Below, piece by piece: positions 8,787 to 17,955 of a DNA stretch of 64,000 nt; the stretch's first letter is position 1; each line of letters starts with the position of its first letter. Below the pieces are notes generated by a model. The model searched no databases, was not told the origin of the DNA, and saw only the letters and a list, made by a program, of their open reading frames with translations. Position numbers and translations under genes: made by a program. The DNA is from Kineosporiaceae bacterium (GTDB lineage Bacteria > Actinomycetota > Actinomycetes > Actinomycetales > Kineosporiaceae), in contig JAEUJN010000019.1 of NCBI GenBank assembly GCA_016794595.1, positions 1 through 64,000 on the forward strand, in the 5' to 3' direction.

Positions 8787-10000
8787 TCGGGGACGCCCGC
8801 TGCGCGAACCAGTTCGACGTCCAGGCCCTCGGCCCGCATCCGTCGATCGACGTACAGCAGTGCGGTCACCGCGGCCGAGAACGGCGTGAGCACCGTACCG
8901 GTGATCATCTCGGCCAGGCCGGACAGCCCTGCCGCGGTCACCAGGCTGCCCGCGCTGCCCTCACCGGCCGCAGCGATGACGCCACCGATCTGGGTCAGCG
9001 GCACCGCGAGCACCGAGCTGGCCGTCCCGACGATGATCGAGGTCAGCAGCAGGATGCCGAACAAGCGCCACCACGAGCGCTGGACCAGCACGCCCGAACG
9101 GCGCAGAGCGGCCACCGGCCCGATGTTCTCGAGCAGCAACGCGGGGGCGGCGAGCGAGAGCCGCACCCAGAGGTAGACCGTGGCGAGCACGGCGACGATC
9201 AGGCCGAGGGGCAGGGAGATCGCGACGCTGACCCCGGCGGAGGCCCCGACCGCCGACAGGGCGAACCCGAGGCCGGTGAACAGTGCCCCGATCAGCGCCA
9301 ACGCCACCAGGGGCGCCAGCCCGGCCAGCAGGCTGACCCCGATCACCGCCCAGATGCGCGGGCGCACCTTGTGCCAGAGCGCGCCCGGTGGCAGCCGCCG
9401 TCCGAGCACCGCCTCGCTGACCGCGAGCACCAGCAGCGCGCTGAGCACCGTGGTGGCCAGGGCCTTGACGATGGTGCTCAGGATCAGCCCGCCGAAGCCG
9501 GAGGCGATCGGGGCGAACACCGCGGCATCGAACTCTCCCGCGGCCTCTGCCTCCTGGGCGACCTGGTCGAAGGCCACGGTCTGGGCCAGGAAGTAGTACT
9601 GCGGGGCCAGGCCGATCAGGGCGACGGCGACCATCACGATGGCCGAGACCCCCAGCATGGTCCGCGGATTGGTCCGGATCGCCTGGAAGGCCCCGTCGAA
9701 GATCTCACCCAGACCGAGGGGCCGCAGCGGGACGATGCCCGGCTTGGGACGCCAGGGCCGACCGGGTGCGGGCGGCCCGTACCCGGGCGGCCCGTACCCC
9801 GAGCCGTACCCGGGCGGGGGGCCGTACCCGGGCGGGGGGCTGTACCCGGGAGGCGTTCCATACCCCGGGGGGGCACCGTATCCCGGCGGCGGGCTGTACC
9901 CCGGGGGCGGGCCGTCCCCGGGTGGCGTTCCCTGCCCCGGTGGTGGGCCCCCCCACTGCGGGGTGGCGCCCCATTCGCCCGGTCCGGGCTGTTGCGTCAC
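8783..10000 (-). CDS. Multi-pass membrane protein with Pro/Gly/Tyr-rich N-terminal repeats
   Basis: This 405-residue protein begins with ~85 residues of low-complexity PPGYG/PPGYS repeats. About six membrane helices follow between residues 130 and 390, and the layout resembles the membrane domain of glycerophosphoryl-diester-phosphodiesterase-like proteins. No enzyme motif is visible. The GTG at 10000 is chosen because AAGGGGG lies 7 bases upstream; open frame continues far upstream without support. It is the first gene of the DUF4129-DUF4350-MoxR-DUF58 operon and is divergent from mtrA 108 bases away. Confidence 0.85.
   Translation of the reverse strand: MTQQPGPGEWGATPQWGGPPPGQGTPPGDGPPPGYSPPPGYGAPPGYGTPPGYSPPPGYGPPPGYGSGYGPPGYGPPAPGRPWRPKPGIVPLRPLGLGEIFDGAFQAIRTNPRTMLGVSAIVMVAVALIGLAPQYYFLAQTVAFDQVAQEAEAAGEFDAAVFAPIASGFGGLILSTIVKALATTVLSALLVLAVSEAVLGRRLPPGALWHKVRPRIWAVIGVSLLAGLAPLVALALIGALFTGLGFALSAVGASAGVSVAISLPLGLIVAVLATVYLWVRLSLAAPALLLENIGPVAALRRSGVLVQRSWWRLFGILLLTSIIVGTASSVLAVPLTQIGGVIAAAGEGSAGSLVTAAGLSGLAEMITGTVLTPFSAAVTALLYVDRRMRAEGLDVELVRAAGVPE
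9772..9949. repeat. Tandem 15-base repeats encoding the PPGYG region
   Basis: About a dozen degenerate copies of CCGTACCCGGGCGGG (minus-strand coding CCGCCCGGGTACGG) code for the Pro-Pro-Gly-Tyr-Gly repeats of the overlapping membrane protein gene. Copy number is likely to vary between strains. Confidence 0.75.
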
Positions 10001-10108
10001 GTGCGCCCCCTTGGCTCGGTTGATCTCGCGCCCTCGATTCTGCCCACAAACGGTGGCCATACGCTCCACCAGAGCGTCCCGGTGCGTCCGCGGTGCCACG
10101 ATGGGCGC

Positions 10109-10786
10109 ATGAGAGGACGCGTGCTGGTGGTCGACGACGACACTGCGCTGGCCGAGATGCTCGGCATCGTGCTGCGTGGTGAGGGATACGAGCCGTTGTT
10201 CTGCGCCGACGGGTCGGGGGCACTCGAGGTGTTCCGGGCGACCCGGCCCGACCTGGTGTTGCTGGACGTCATGCTGCCCGGCCGGGACGGCATCGAGGTC
10301 TGCCGGCAGATCCGATCGGAGTCCGGGGTCCCGATCGTCATGCTCACCGCCAAGACCGACACCGTGGACGTCGTGCTGGGCCTCGAGTCCGGCGCGGACG
10401 ACTACGTGGTCAAGCCGTTCAAGCCCAAGGAGCTCGTGGCCCGGGTGCGGGCGCGGCTGCGCCGCAGCGACGAACCGGCCCCGGAGCTGCTCGAGCTGGG
10501 CGACCTGACCATCGACGTGGCCGGGCACGCCGTCCGCCGCGACCACGAGCCGATCGCGCTCACCCCGTTGGAGTTCGACCTGCTGGTGGCCCTGGCCCGC
10601 AAGCCCTGGCAGGTGTTCACCCGTGAGGTGCTGCTCGAACAGGTGTGGGGCTACCGGCACGCCGCGGACACCCGCCTGGTCAACGTGCACGTCCAGCGGC
10701 TCCGTTCCAAGATCGAACGCGATCCGGAACGGCCCGAGATCGTGGTGACCGTGCGCGGCGTCGGGTACAAGGCCGGACCGGCCTGA
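10109..10786 (+). CDS. mtrA: MtrA-type two-component response regulator
   Basis: This is a 225-residue OmpR/PhoB-family regulator. The receiver domain has the acidic pair D9-D10, phospho-acceptor D53 (LVLLDVMLPG) and K102 (VVKPFKP). The C-terminal winged helix ends RLRSKIERD...VRGVGYKAG, typical of MtrA. MtrA is an essential actinobacterial regulator of cell division, cell-wall hydrolases and replication-linked genes. It is followed by mtrB and lpqB, the invariant order in this phylum. ATG 10109 gives the usual length. No ribosome binding site precedes it, which fits a leaderless mRNA. Confidence 0.97.
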   Translation: MRGRVLVVDDDTALAEMLGIVLRGEGYEPLFCADGSGALEVFRATRPDLVLLDVMLPGRDGIEVCRQIRSESGVPIVMLTAKTDTVDVVLGLESGADDYVVKPFKPKELVARVRARLRRSDEPAPELLELGDLTIDVAGHAVRRDHEPIALTPLEFDLLVALARKPWQVFTREVLLEQVWGYRHAADTRLVNVHVQRLRSKIERDPERPEIVVTVRGVGYKAGPA

Positions 10787-10814
10787 CCCGGGTGGACCCC
10801 GCCGAGCGCCGTCC

Positions 10815-12452
10815 GTGAACGCCGTCGCCGCCGTGCGCCGCGCGCTGCGACCCCACATCCGTCGGGCGCGCAGCCGGTGGCGGCGGTCCCTGCTGCTGCG
10901 GGTGATCGCGGCGACCGTCGCCCTGGGGGTGCTGGTCCTGCTGGTCGTCGGGCAGTTGCTGTTGCAGGCGATCAGCGACAGCCTGGTCGACTCCGCGCGG
11001 GACGCCGGGCAGAACGATGCCGCCCAGCAGGTGAAGAACACCCTGGCCAGCCGCCAGGACCAGAACTTCGACGGCGAGCAGGAGTTCCGCACCTGGATCC
11101 GGGACACCCTCAACGCGATGCACGGTCCCTCGGACGACCCGCTGCGCTACGTCGCGCTGCGCAAGCAGCTCGACACCTCACCCGGTCCGATCAGCGACCA
11201 GAGCCTGGGGGTGGACGCCAGCGCGATCCCCGTCGACCTGCGCCGCGAGGTGGCCGGCAACCCCGACCGGCTGGTCACCGCTGTGCTCACCCTGCCCGTG
11301 GGCGAGGTCGGGGAGGCAGTGGACAAGCGGGTGGTCGCCGTCGGCAACCTGGTCGACCTGGGCACGATCGCTGCCGGCTCCGACCAACCCGTCGGTGGCG
11401 CCTACGAGCTCTACTTCGTCTACCCCCTCGATCGCGAGATCGACATCCTGGCCGACGTCCAGCGGACCTTCCTGGTCGGTGCGGTGGCGTTGCTGGTCCT
11501 GATCGCCCTGGTCGCCTGGGTGGTGACCCGACAGGTGGTCGATCCGGTCCGCCAGGCTGCGCGGGCCGCCGAACAGCTCGCCTCGGGCAGGTTCGACCGG
11601 CGGATGCCGGTGCGTGGCGAGGACGAGCTGGCCCGGCTCGGGCGGGCGTTCAACGAGATGGCCGCCAGCCTCGAGCGTCAGATCCACCAGCTGGAGGAGC
11701 TCTCGCGGGTGCAGCGGCGGTTCGTCTCGGACGTCTCCCACGAACTGCGCACCCCCCTGACCACGGTCCGGATGGCGGCCGAGGTGATCCACGAGGCGCG
11801 CTCCGACCTGGAGCCGACCCTGGCCCGCAGCTCCGAGCTGCTGGTCACCCAGCTCGACCGGTTCGAGTCGCTGCTGTCGGACCTGCTGGAGGTCAGCCGG
11901 TTCGATGCCGGCGCTGCGGTGCTGGAGGTCGACCCGATCGACGTCCGCAAGATCGTGCACCGGGTGGTCGACCACCTGCGGCCGTTGGCCGACCGCAAGG
12001 GGAGCCGGTTACTGGTGCACGAGCCGCGGGGGACCGTGATCGTCGACGTCGACGCGCGGCGGGTGGAACGGATCCTGCGCAACCTGGTCGGCAACGCGAT
12101 CGAACACGGTGAGGGCCGCCCGGTCGACATCCGGGTGGCGATGGACGACGTGGCGGTGGCGGTCGGCGTCCGCGACCACGGGGTGGGCCTGAGCCAGGCC
12201 GACGTCCGGATGGTCTTCGACCGGTTCTGGCGCGCCGATCCGGCGCGGGCCCGCACCACCGGCGGCACCGGGCTGGGACTGGCGATCGCCCTGGAGGACG
12301 CGCACCTGCACGGAGGGTGGTTGCAGGCATGGGGCGAGCCGGGGGCAGGGGCGCACTTCCGGCTGACGCTGCCCCGGTCGAGCGGGCAGGTGCTGTCGGG
12401 GTCGCCGCTGCCGCTGGTGCCCGCCGACGCCTTGGTGGCGGAGCGATCGTGA
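10815..12452 (+). CDS. mtrB: MtrB-type sensor histidine kinase
   Basis: This 545-residue membrane sensor kinase pairs with MtrA. A first helix lies near residues 28-55 and an extracytoplasmic domain to ~215. A second helix follows (AVALLVLIALVAWVVTRQVVDP), then HAMP, and HisKA with the phospho-acceptor His in DVSHELRTPLTTV. The ATPase domain has the N box (LRNLVGNAIEHG) and G boxes (DHGVGL, GGTGLGLAI). MtrB is associated with the division septum in mycobacteria. The GTG start lies 28 bases after mtrA, and the stop overlaps the lpqB start (GTGA). Confidence 0.97.
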   Translation: MNAVAAVRRALRPHIRRARSRWRRSLLLRVIAATVALGVLVLLVVGQLLLQAISDSLVDSARDAGQNDAAQQVKNTLASRQDQNFDGEQEFRTWIRDTLNAMHGPSDDPLRYVALRKQLDTSPGPISDQSLGVDASAIPVDLRREVAGNPDRLVTAVLTLPVGEVGEAVDKRVVAVGNLVDLGTIAAGSDQPVGGAYELYFVYPLDREIDILADVQRTFLVGAVALLVLIALVAWVVTRQVVDPVRQAARAAEQLASGRFDRRMPVRGEDELARLGRAFNEMAASLERQIHQLEELSRVQRRFVSDVSHELRTPLTTVRMAAEVIHEARSDLEPTLARSSELLVTQLDRFESLLSDLLEVSRFDAGAAVLEVDPIDVRKIVHRVVDHLRPLADRKGSRLLVHEPRGTVIVDVDARRVERILRNLVGNAIEHGEGRPVDIRVAMDDVAVAVGVRDHGVGLSQADVRMVFDRFWRADPARARTTGGTGLGLAIALEDAHLHGGWLQAWGEPGAGAHFRLTLPRSSGQVLSGSPLPLVPADALVAERS

Positions 12453-14284
12453 GCCGGGCGGCGACCTTGGCGGCCACCGGGGCCGGCACCGCGCCGGTCC
12501 GGCGCACCGGGGTGGCAGCGGTGCTCCTGGTCGCGGTCGTCGGACTGCTGTCGGGGTGCGTGAGCATCCCGGACGACGGCCCGATCGTGCAGGGTCGCGC
12601 CTTGATCGATGCCCAACGCCCGCCGCGGGTGAAGTTCTACGAGAGCTACCCGATCACGGGGGCCGACCCGGCCCGGATCGTGCAGGGTTTCATCCGGGCC
12701 GCCAAGGACTTCTCCGGCGACCATGAGGTGGCGCGCAGCTACCTCACCCCGGACCAGCGCACCCGGTGGCGGCCGAACGAGGCGGTGGTGGTCTATCGGG
12801 GGGAGGCGACGGTCACCGAGCTCGATCCGAGCGGGACCGCGGCGTCCCCGACGGTCCCGTCGCCGAGTGCGACTCCGTCGCCGACCCCGAGTGCGTCGCC
12901 GCCGGCGCCCGGGGCCAGGACCACCGTGCGGGTCGAGGTGTCGGTGGCCGCCCGCGTGGACGGCACCGGGATCTACCGCCCGTCCGAGGCCGGCGACGTG
13001 GCCCGGATGACGCTCACCCTCGCCGCCGTCGACGGGCAGTGGCGCATCCAGGACGCCGTCGACGGCGTCCTCATCTCCGAGGACGACTTCCTGGCCACGT
13101 TCGCCGACGTCCCGCTGTACTTCCCCGAGGCCACCGGGCGCTGGCTGATCCCGGACGTGCGCTGGTTCCCGGTCACCGCCCTGCCCAGTGTGGTGATCTC
13201 GGCCCTGCTCGAGGGGCCCTCGCCGTGGCTCACCCCGGCGGTGAGCACCGGCGCTCCGCCGGGCACCGCGCTGACCGCCGCGGGCGTCCGGATCGGCAGC
13301 GGCACGCTCTCGGTCGACCTCAATCGCCAGGCGTTGCTGGCGACCGCCGCCCAGCGTCAGTTGCTCTCGGCGCAGGTGCAGACCACGCTCACCGAGGCTG
13401 CCCGGGTGCTCGGGTTCCCGTCGGGCCAGTTGGTGCTGACCGTCGACCGGGTGCGGTTCGAGGTGCCGCAACTGGCGGCCCCGGTGCCCCAGCCGGCGGA
13501 CGCCGTTCCCTTCGACGGCCGACCGGTGGTCCTGGATGCCCAGCACCGGCTGGCCCGGATGGAGGGAACCCGGGTCGTGCCGGTTCCGGGGCTGGCGACC
13601 CTCGGTGAGGATGCGACCAGGCCCGCGGTGAACGCGGACGGTACCGCGTACGCGGTGCTCACGACCGGCGGGACCCGGCTGGTCACGGTGCAGTCGGACG
13701 GCGGCGCGCGCAGTGTGCTGTCGAACGCCGTCGGGCTGACCGCCCCGTCGTTCGACACCTACGGCTGGGTGTGGACCTCACCGGTGGTCTCGGCCGGGAC
13801 CGTGACCGCCGTGCGAGGCGGAGTCGTGGTCGAGGTGGCTGTGCCCTGGCTGAGCGGCTACGCGGTGTCGACCCTCAAGATCAGCCGGGAGGGCACCCGG
13901 GCGCTGATCGTGGCGCACCGCGGTCGGCGGTCGTCGGTGCTGGTGGTCTCCCTGGTCCGGTCCGCGGACGGCGCCCCGCGCCGAATGGCCACCGCTCCGC
14001 TGCGACTGGCCTCGGATCTGCCCGTGGTGCGGGATGCCTCCTGGCTGGACGGGCGCCGGGTGATGCTGCTGGCGATCGGCCCCGGCAGCCAGGTCGAGCG
14101 CCTCCACCTCGCAGAGATCGGCGGGCGGACCCTGGCCGGGGCGAGCGTGGTGGGGGCCCTGAGTCTGACCGTCGGCGTCGCACCGGCCGACGCCTGGGTG
14201 CAGACCGCCAAGGGAGCCGCCTACTACTCCGGGGTGGGATTGCGTCAGGTCGCCGGGGCGCGCTGGCCGGCGATGCCGGGCTGA
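12449..14284 (+). CDS. lpqB: LpqB-type lipoprotein
   Basis: This 611-residue exported lipoprotein has a signal peptide ending at the lipobox LLSGC (Cys at about residue 34). The GerMN-like domain occupies the first half and the LpqB beta-propeller domain the second. It modulates MtrAB signalling by interacting with the MtrB sensor domain. A Ser/Pro/Thr-rich linker lies near residues 130-152. The GTG at 12449 overlaps the mtrB stop by four bases and has a GGAG site about 8 bases upstream. Confidence 0.96.
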   Translation: MSRAATLAATGAGTAPVRRTGVAAVLLVAVVGLLSGCVSIPDDGPIVQGRALIDAQRPPRVKFYESYPITGADPARIVQGFIRAAKDFSGDHEVARSYLTPDQRTRWRPNEAVVVYRGEATVTELDPSGTAASPTVPSPSATPSPTPSASPPAPGARTTVRVEVSVAARVDGTGIYRPSEAGDVARMTLTLAAVDGQWRIQDAVDGVLISEDDFLATFADVPLYFPEATGRWLIPDVRWFPVTALPSVVISALLEGPSPWLTPAVSTGAPPGTALTAAGVRIGSGTLSVDLNRQALLATAAQRQLLSAQVQTTLTEAARVLGFPSGQLVLTVDRVRFEVPQLAAPVPQPADAVPFDGRPVVLDAQHRLARMEGTRVVPVPGLATLGEDATRPAVNADGTAYAVLTTGGTRLVTVQSDGGARSVLSNAVGLTAPSFDTYGWVWTSPVVSAGTVTAVRGGVVVEVAVPWLSGYAVSTLKISREGTRALIVAHRGRRSSVLVVSLVRSADGAPRRMATAPLRLASDLPVVRDASWLDGRRVMLLAIGPGSQVERLHLAEIGGRTLAGASVVGALSLTVGVAPADAWVQTAKGAAYYSGVGLRQVAGARWPAMPG

Positions 14285-14424
14285 GCCAGGTCGAGCGGTC
14301 GAGGTCGTGCGGTGCTCGGCACGAGGGCGTCGTGACGTCCCCATCCCGGGTGCGGTGTCCCGCCGTCCACACCGGGGGCGGGCGTGGCCCCCGGCGGCCA
14401 CCAGCCGGGCGCAGGCTGCCGCCC

Positions 14425-15324
14425 ATGTGGCCGAATCTGCCGACCCTGCCGACCCTGGCGAACCTGCCGTCGCTGTCGTCGGTCAGGGCGTCGGTGAGGT
14501 CGTCGGTCGACCTGACCGCCCTGGTCGAGCTCGCCCTGCCGGTTGACTGCGCGGGCTGCGGCGCCGGAGATGTCCGGCTGTGCCCGGGATGCCGTGACCT
14601 GCTGGACGTCGAACCCGGTCCGCCGCCGCAGTCCCCGGCCCGCAGGGCCCTGCTCACCGGGGTGCCGGTGGCCACCTGCGGCCGGTTCGAGGGCCGGGTG
14701 GCGCGGATGGTCCATGCCTGGAAGGACGGTGGCCGGCACGACCTGACATCGGTGCTGGCCGAGGTTCTGGCCCGAGCCGTGCGATCACTGGAGCCGGCGG
14801 CCGGTACGGTGCTGGTGCCCGTGCCCTCCTCGCCGGGCGCCGTCCGCCGTCGCGGTGGCGATGTCGTGGCCGACCTCGCCCGCGCCGCCGCCGTCCGCGC
14901 CGGATTGCCCGCTCGCGGTGGCCCCCGCCTTCGTCAGGTGCGGCGCACGCGCGACCAGGCGTCCCTGGGCGTGGGGGAGCGGGCCTCCAACGTGGACCAG
15001 GCCTTCGGGCCGTCCCGGTGGATGGTGCCGCGGCCCGGTGGGCGAGGATGCATCGTGGTGGACGACGTGCTCACCACCGGTGCCAGCGCGGCCGAGGCAG
15101 TGCGAGCGGTGCGATCCCTGGGGTGGTCGGTGGCCGGGGTTGCGACCGTCTGTGCCACGCCGCGCCGCCTCGACACCGGCCCCGATCGCGCGTCGCGTCC
15201 CGGGGCGACGCCCGACGCGCCGATCCGCCCGATGCCCGCTGTCGAGCAGGACGAGACTGGACTAGCGTGGGGCTCGGAACGACTCCCCCTTCGAGACGCA
15301 GGAGGCTTTCCGTGGAGATCGTGA
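14425..15324 (+). CDS. ComF family phosphoribosyltransferase-like protein
   Basis: This 299-residue protein has an N-terminal zinc-ribbon-like cluster (C42, C45, C53, C56 in CAGCGAGDVRLCPGC). A type I phosphoribosyltransferase fold follows, with the PRPP-binding signature CIVVDDVLTTGASAAEA. ComF proteins assist natural transformation in some bacteria; in actinobacteria the gene sits between lpqB and hpf with an unproved role. The start is uncertain. ATG 14425 is chosen because the zinc domain begins soon after. The last 13 bases overlap hpf. The C-terminal ~50 residues lie outside the conserved fold. Confidence 0.85.
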   Translation: MWPNLPTLPTLANLPSLSSVRASVRSSVDLTALVELALPVDCAGCGAGDVRLCPGCRDLLDVEPGPPPQSPARRALLTGVPVATCGRFEGRVARMVHAWKDGGRHDLTSVLAEVLARAVRSLEPAAGTVLVPVPSSPGAVRRRGGDVVADLARAAAVRAGLPARGGPRLRQVRRTRDQASLGVGERASNVDQAFGPSRWMVPRPGGRGCIVVDDVLTTGASAAEAVRAVRSLGWSVAGVATVCATPRRLDTGPDRASRPGATPDAPIRPMPAVEQDETGLAWGSERLPLRDAGGFPWRS

Positions 15325-15971
15325 TCACCGGTCGGCACATCGAGGTGCCGGACCGTTTCCGTCGCCTGGCCGAGGAGAAACTGGTCAAGGTCGGCCAGTT
15401 GGCACCCAAGGCTCATCGCGCCGACGTGGAGCTGTCGCACGAGCGCAACCCCCGACAGACCTCGACGGCCGAGAAGGTCGAGATCACGCTGCGCGGCAAG
15501 GGACCCGTGATCCGTGCCGAGGCGCGGGCGGACGACCCGGGCGCAGCTCTCGACCTGGCCCTGGGCAAGCTGCTCGAGCGGCTGCGTCGCAGCGGTGACC
15601 GGCGCAAGGTCCACCACGGTCGCCAGCGTCCGGCCACGGTCCGGGCGCCGGGCGCGATCGTCGACTCCTCCGCCACCTCCCCCGCGGGGGACGACCTCGA
15701 GGACCCGTACGCCGATGAGGGCTCGGACAGCCCGGTCGTGATCCGCACCAAGGACCACTCCGCCCCGCCGATGACCGTCGAGCAGGCGCTCTACGAGATG
15801 GAGATGGTCCAGCACGACTTCTTCCTCTTCCAGGACGTCGAGTGCGGGCTGCCGAGCGTGGTCTACCGCCGGCACGGGTGGAACTACGGCGTGATCCGTC
15901 TGACCGTCCCCCCGGTGTCGGCGGACGCCGAGCAGAACCACGTCCCCGAGCCCGCGGAGGCGGCCGGCTGA
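15312..15971 (+). CDS. hpf: Long-form ribosome hibernation promoting factor
   Basis: This 219-residue protein has an N-terminal ribosome-binding domain (residues 1-100). After a linker comes the C-terminal dimerisation domain (VEQALYEMEMVQHDFFLFQD ... VVYRRHGWNYGVIRL). Long-form HPF joins two 70S ribosomes into inactive 100S particles in stationary phase or starvation. The GTG start has a near-perfect AGGAGG 8 bases upstream, which fixes the start inside the comF 3' end. Location between comF and secA is typical of actinobacteria. Confidence 0.95.
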   Translation: MEIVITGRHIEVPDRFRRLAEEKLVKVGQLAPKAHRADVELSHERNPRQTSTAEKVEITLRGKGPVIRAEARADDPGAALDLALGKLLERLRRSGDRRKVHHGRQRPATVRAPGAIVDSSATSPAGDDLEDPYADEGSDSPVVIRTKDHSAPPMTVEQALYEMEMVQHDFFLFQDVECGLPSVVYRRHGWNYGVIRLTVPPVSADAEQNHVPEPAEAAG

Positions 15972-17245
15972 CCGAGATCCTGAGTGCGGCCCAGGCCCGC
16001 CGCACCGCCGTGGCGGCGCAGGGCCTGGGCCGCTCTGCCGTCCGGGGACAGGTGCGCCAGCACCACCTCGACCGGGTGCTGGAGGCTGTCGCGGTACTCC
16101 AGATCGACTCGGTCAACGTGCTGGTGCGCAGTCACTACCTGCCGGTCTTCTCCCGGCTGGGCCCCTACCCCCGCCACCTGCTCGACCGCGCGGCCGGCCG
16201 CCACCCTCGCCGGTTGGTGGAGTACTGGGCCCATCAGGCGTCCTACACCGACCCCCGCACGCATGCCCTGTTGACCTTTCGGATGGCCAGGGCCCGCCAG
16301 GAGGCCTGGGCCGGCCTGCGTCGCACGGCCTCCGAGCTGCCCCACCTGCTCGAGGACGTCCGCGCGGTGGTGGCCGGGCAGGGTCCGCTCACGTCGGCGG
16401 CGATCGAGCAGACGCTGGGCCAGACGCTGCCGGCCCCGCGCGCCGAGTGGGGGTGGAACTGGTCGCACGTCAAGATGGCGATCGAGTTCCTGTTCCGCGC
16501 CGGGGAGCTGGCCAGCGCCGGCCGAACCACCCGCTTCGAGCGGCTCTACGACCTGCCCGAACGGGTGCTGCCACCCCTGCCGGCCGGTGCAGGGGAGCCG
16601 GCGAGCGAGGCCGACGCCTGCCGGGAACTGGTGGCGATCGCCGCCCGGGCGCACGGGGTGGGCACCGAGGCCTGCCTGCGGGACTACTTCCGGATGACCG
16701 CAGTCCAGTCACGCCGGGCGGTGGCCGAACTGGTCGAGGACGGCCGGCTGCTCGAGGTCCGCGTCCAGGGATGGCGGAGGCCGGCCTACCTGGACCCGCA
16801 GGCCCGCATGCCGGAGCGGATCGGCGGTTCGGCGCTGCTCAGCCCGTTCGACTCCCTGGTGTGGTTCCGGCCGCGCACCGAGGCGCTGTTCGCCTTCCGC
16901 TACCGGATCGGCATCTACACCCCGGCCGCCGAGCGGACGCACGGCTACTACGTGCTGCCCTACCTGCTCGGCGATCGGCTCGTGGCCCGGGTGGACGTGC
17001 AGGCCGATCGGGCAGCCCGGGTGCTCGGCGTGCCGGCGGCCTGGCTCGAGTCCCCGGAGGCGCGTGGGCGTTCACAGCCGGACCGGATCGCCCGGTCGCT
17101 GGCCGCTGACCTGCTCTCGCTGGCCGGCTGGCTGGGCCTGGACGACGTGCGGGTGGCCCCCCGGGGCGATCTCGCCGAGGACCTGGGTCGCGCCCTGGTC
17201 ACCGCTCGCCGAGTCGGCACCGTCGATCGGGTGACGAGCGCGTAA
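15968..17245 (+). CDS. YcaQ-like winged-helix DNA-binding protein (AlkX/AlkZ class); apparent CTG start
   Basis: This ~425-residue member of the winged-helix family PF06224 has homologues that are DNA glycosylases acting on interstrand crosslinks and bulky alkylated bases. The conserved N-terminus (ILSAAQARRTAVAAQGLG) requires a start upstream of residue 5. The catalytic QxD-type motif (VAVLQIDSVNV) is present near residue 38, and later regions include YWAHQASY and LLSPFDSLVWFR. The only candidate near the correct place is CTG at 15968. It has GGAGG 7 bases upstream and overlaps the hpf stop by four bases (CTGA). A GTG at 16010 would cut off the conserved N-terminus. Translation is probably coupled to hpf. 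Confidence 0.88.
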   Translation: MTEILSAAQARRTAVAAQGLGRSAVRGQVRQHHLDRVLEAVAVLQIDSVNVLVRSHYLPVFSRLGPYPRHLLDRAAGRHPRRLVEYWAHQASYTDPRTHALLTFRMARARQEAWAGLRRTASELPHLLEDVRAVVAGQGPLTSAAIEQTLGQTLPAPRAEWGWNWSHVKMAIEFLFRAGELASAGRTTRFERLYDLPERVLPPLPAGAGEPASEADACRELVAIAARAHGVGTEACLRDYFRMTAVQSRRAVAELVEDGRLLEVRVQGWRRPAYLDPQARMPERIGGSALLSPFDSLVWFRPRTEALFAFRYRIGIYTPAAERTHGYYVLPYLLGDRLVARVDVQADRAARVLGVPAAWLESPEARGRSQPDRIARSLAADLLSLAGWLGLDDVRVAPRGDLAEDLGRALVTARRVGTVDRVTSA

Positions 17246-17301
17246 GATGCACCCGCGGGGCAGCCGGCGGGGCTCCTCGATCTGCTTCAGGAGTCCACTC
17301 G

Positions 17302-17949
17302 ATGCGTTCTCTCGCAACGGTTTTTGCCGCTCTGGCCACGTCGACCGTCCTCGTCCTGACCTCTCCGGCGGCTCCGGTGTCCGCCGCGGGGGTCGCCGGG
17401 TCGGGGGTGGCCCCCGCTGCCGCGCGGGCGACGTCCATCGGCACGTTGCAGGCCACCGCCGCCCGCACCGACGTCGTGGTGCGCGGTGTGCGCCGAGCCG
17501 CGCAGTCGCAGTGGGTCGACCACGTCGTGGACTCGTCCCTGGTCTCCCTCGACGGGTGCGTGGCAGCCGTGGGTGAGCCGGTGGTCAGGGGCGGGGTCTA
17601 CCGCACCAGCGTGACCACGCTGTGCCCTGGTGGACTCGCGCGTGCCCGCGCCGCCGCCCGTGCCCTCGTGCGCAGCCGTCCCTGGTACCAGGTCAGCGTT
17701 CGCCCCGTGACGGTGGCCGCATTCACCTTCACCACCCCGGTCGAGGTCGGGCGTGGCACCCCGGTCGAGGCCGCACTGGCCCACTTGCCGCTGACCGCCT
17801 CCACCTATGTCGAGGGGGACGACACCTCGCTGGTCTTCGTCGGAGCCGGGGTGAGCCAGCGGCAGCTCGACCTGGCCCGGGCGGCCTTCGCGCGTGAACT
17901 CGGAATCGGATCCGCCCGGGTTCGGGTCAGCCCGCTGCGCCTGGGCTGA
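17302..17949 (+). CDS. Secreted protein of unknown function
   Basis: This 215-residue protein starts with a clear signal peptide (MRSLATVFAALATSTVLVL, cleavage near VSAAG). The mature part has no motif I recognise; it has two Cys residues and an alpha/beta-like composition. The ATG is preceded by CAGGAG. A TAAGAT -10-like hexamer overlaps the stop of the upstream gene (17243-17248), which suggests its own promoter. The gene ends 6 bases from the convergent GNAT gene. Confidence 0.75.
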   Translation: MRSLATVFAALATSTVLVLTSPAAPVSAAGVAGSGVAPAAARATSIGTLQATAARTDVVVRGVRRAAQSQWVDHVVDSSLVSLDGCVAAVGEPVVRGGVYRTSVTTLCPGGLARARAAARALVRSRPWYQVSVRPVTVAAFTFTTPVEVGRGTPVEAALAHLPLTASTYVEGDDTSLVFVGAGVSQRQLDLARAAFARELGIGSARVRVSPLRLG

Positions 17950-17955
17950 GGGCGC

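Noticed and set aside
9772-9949. CRISPR-like repeat array
   Set aside because: The repeats are short, adjoining, without unique spacers, and encode an in-frame PPGYG protein repeat.
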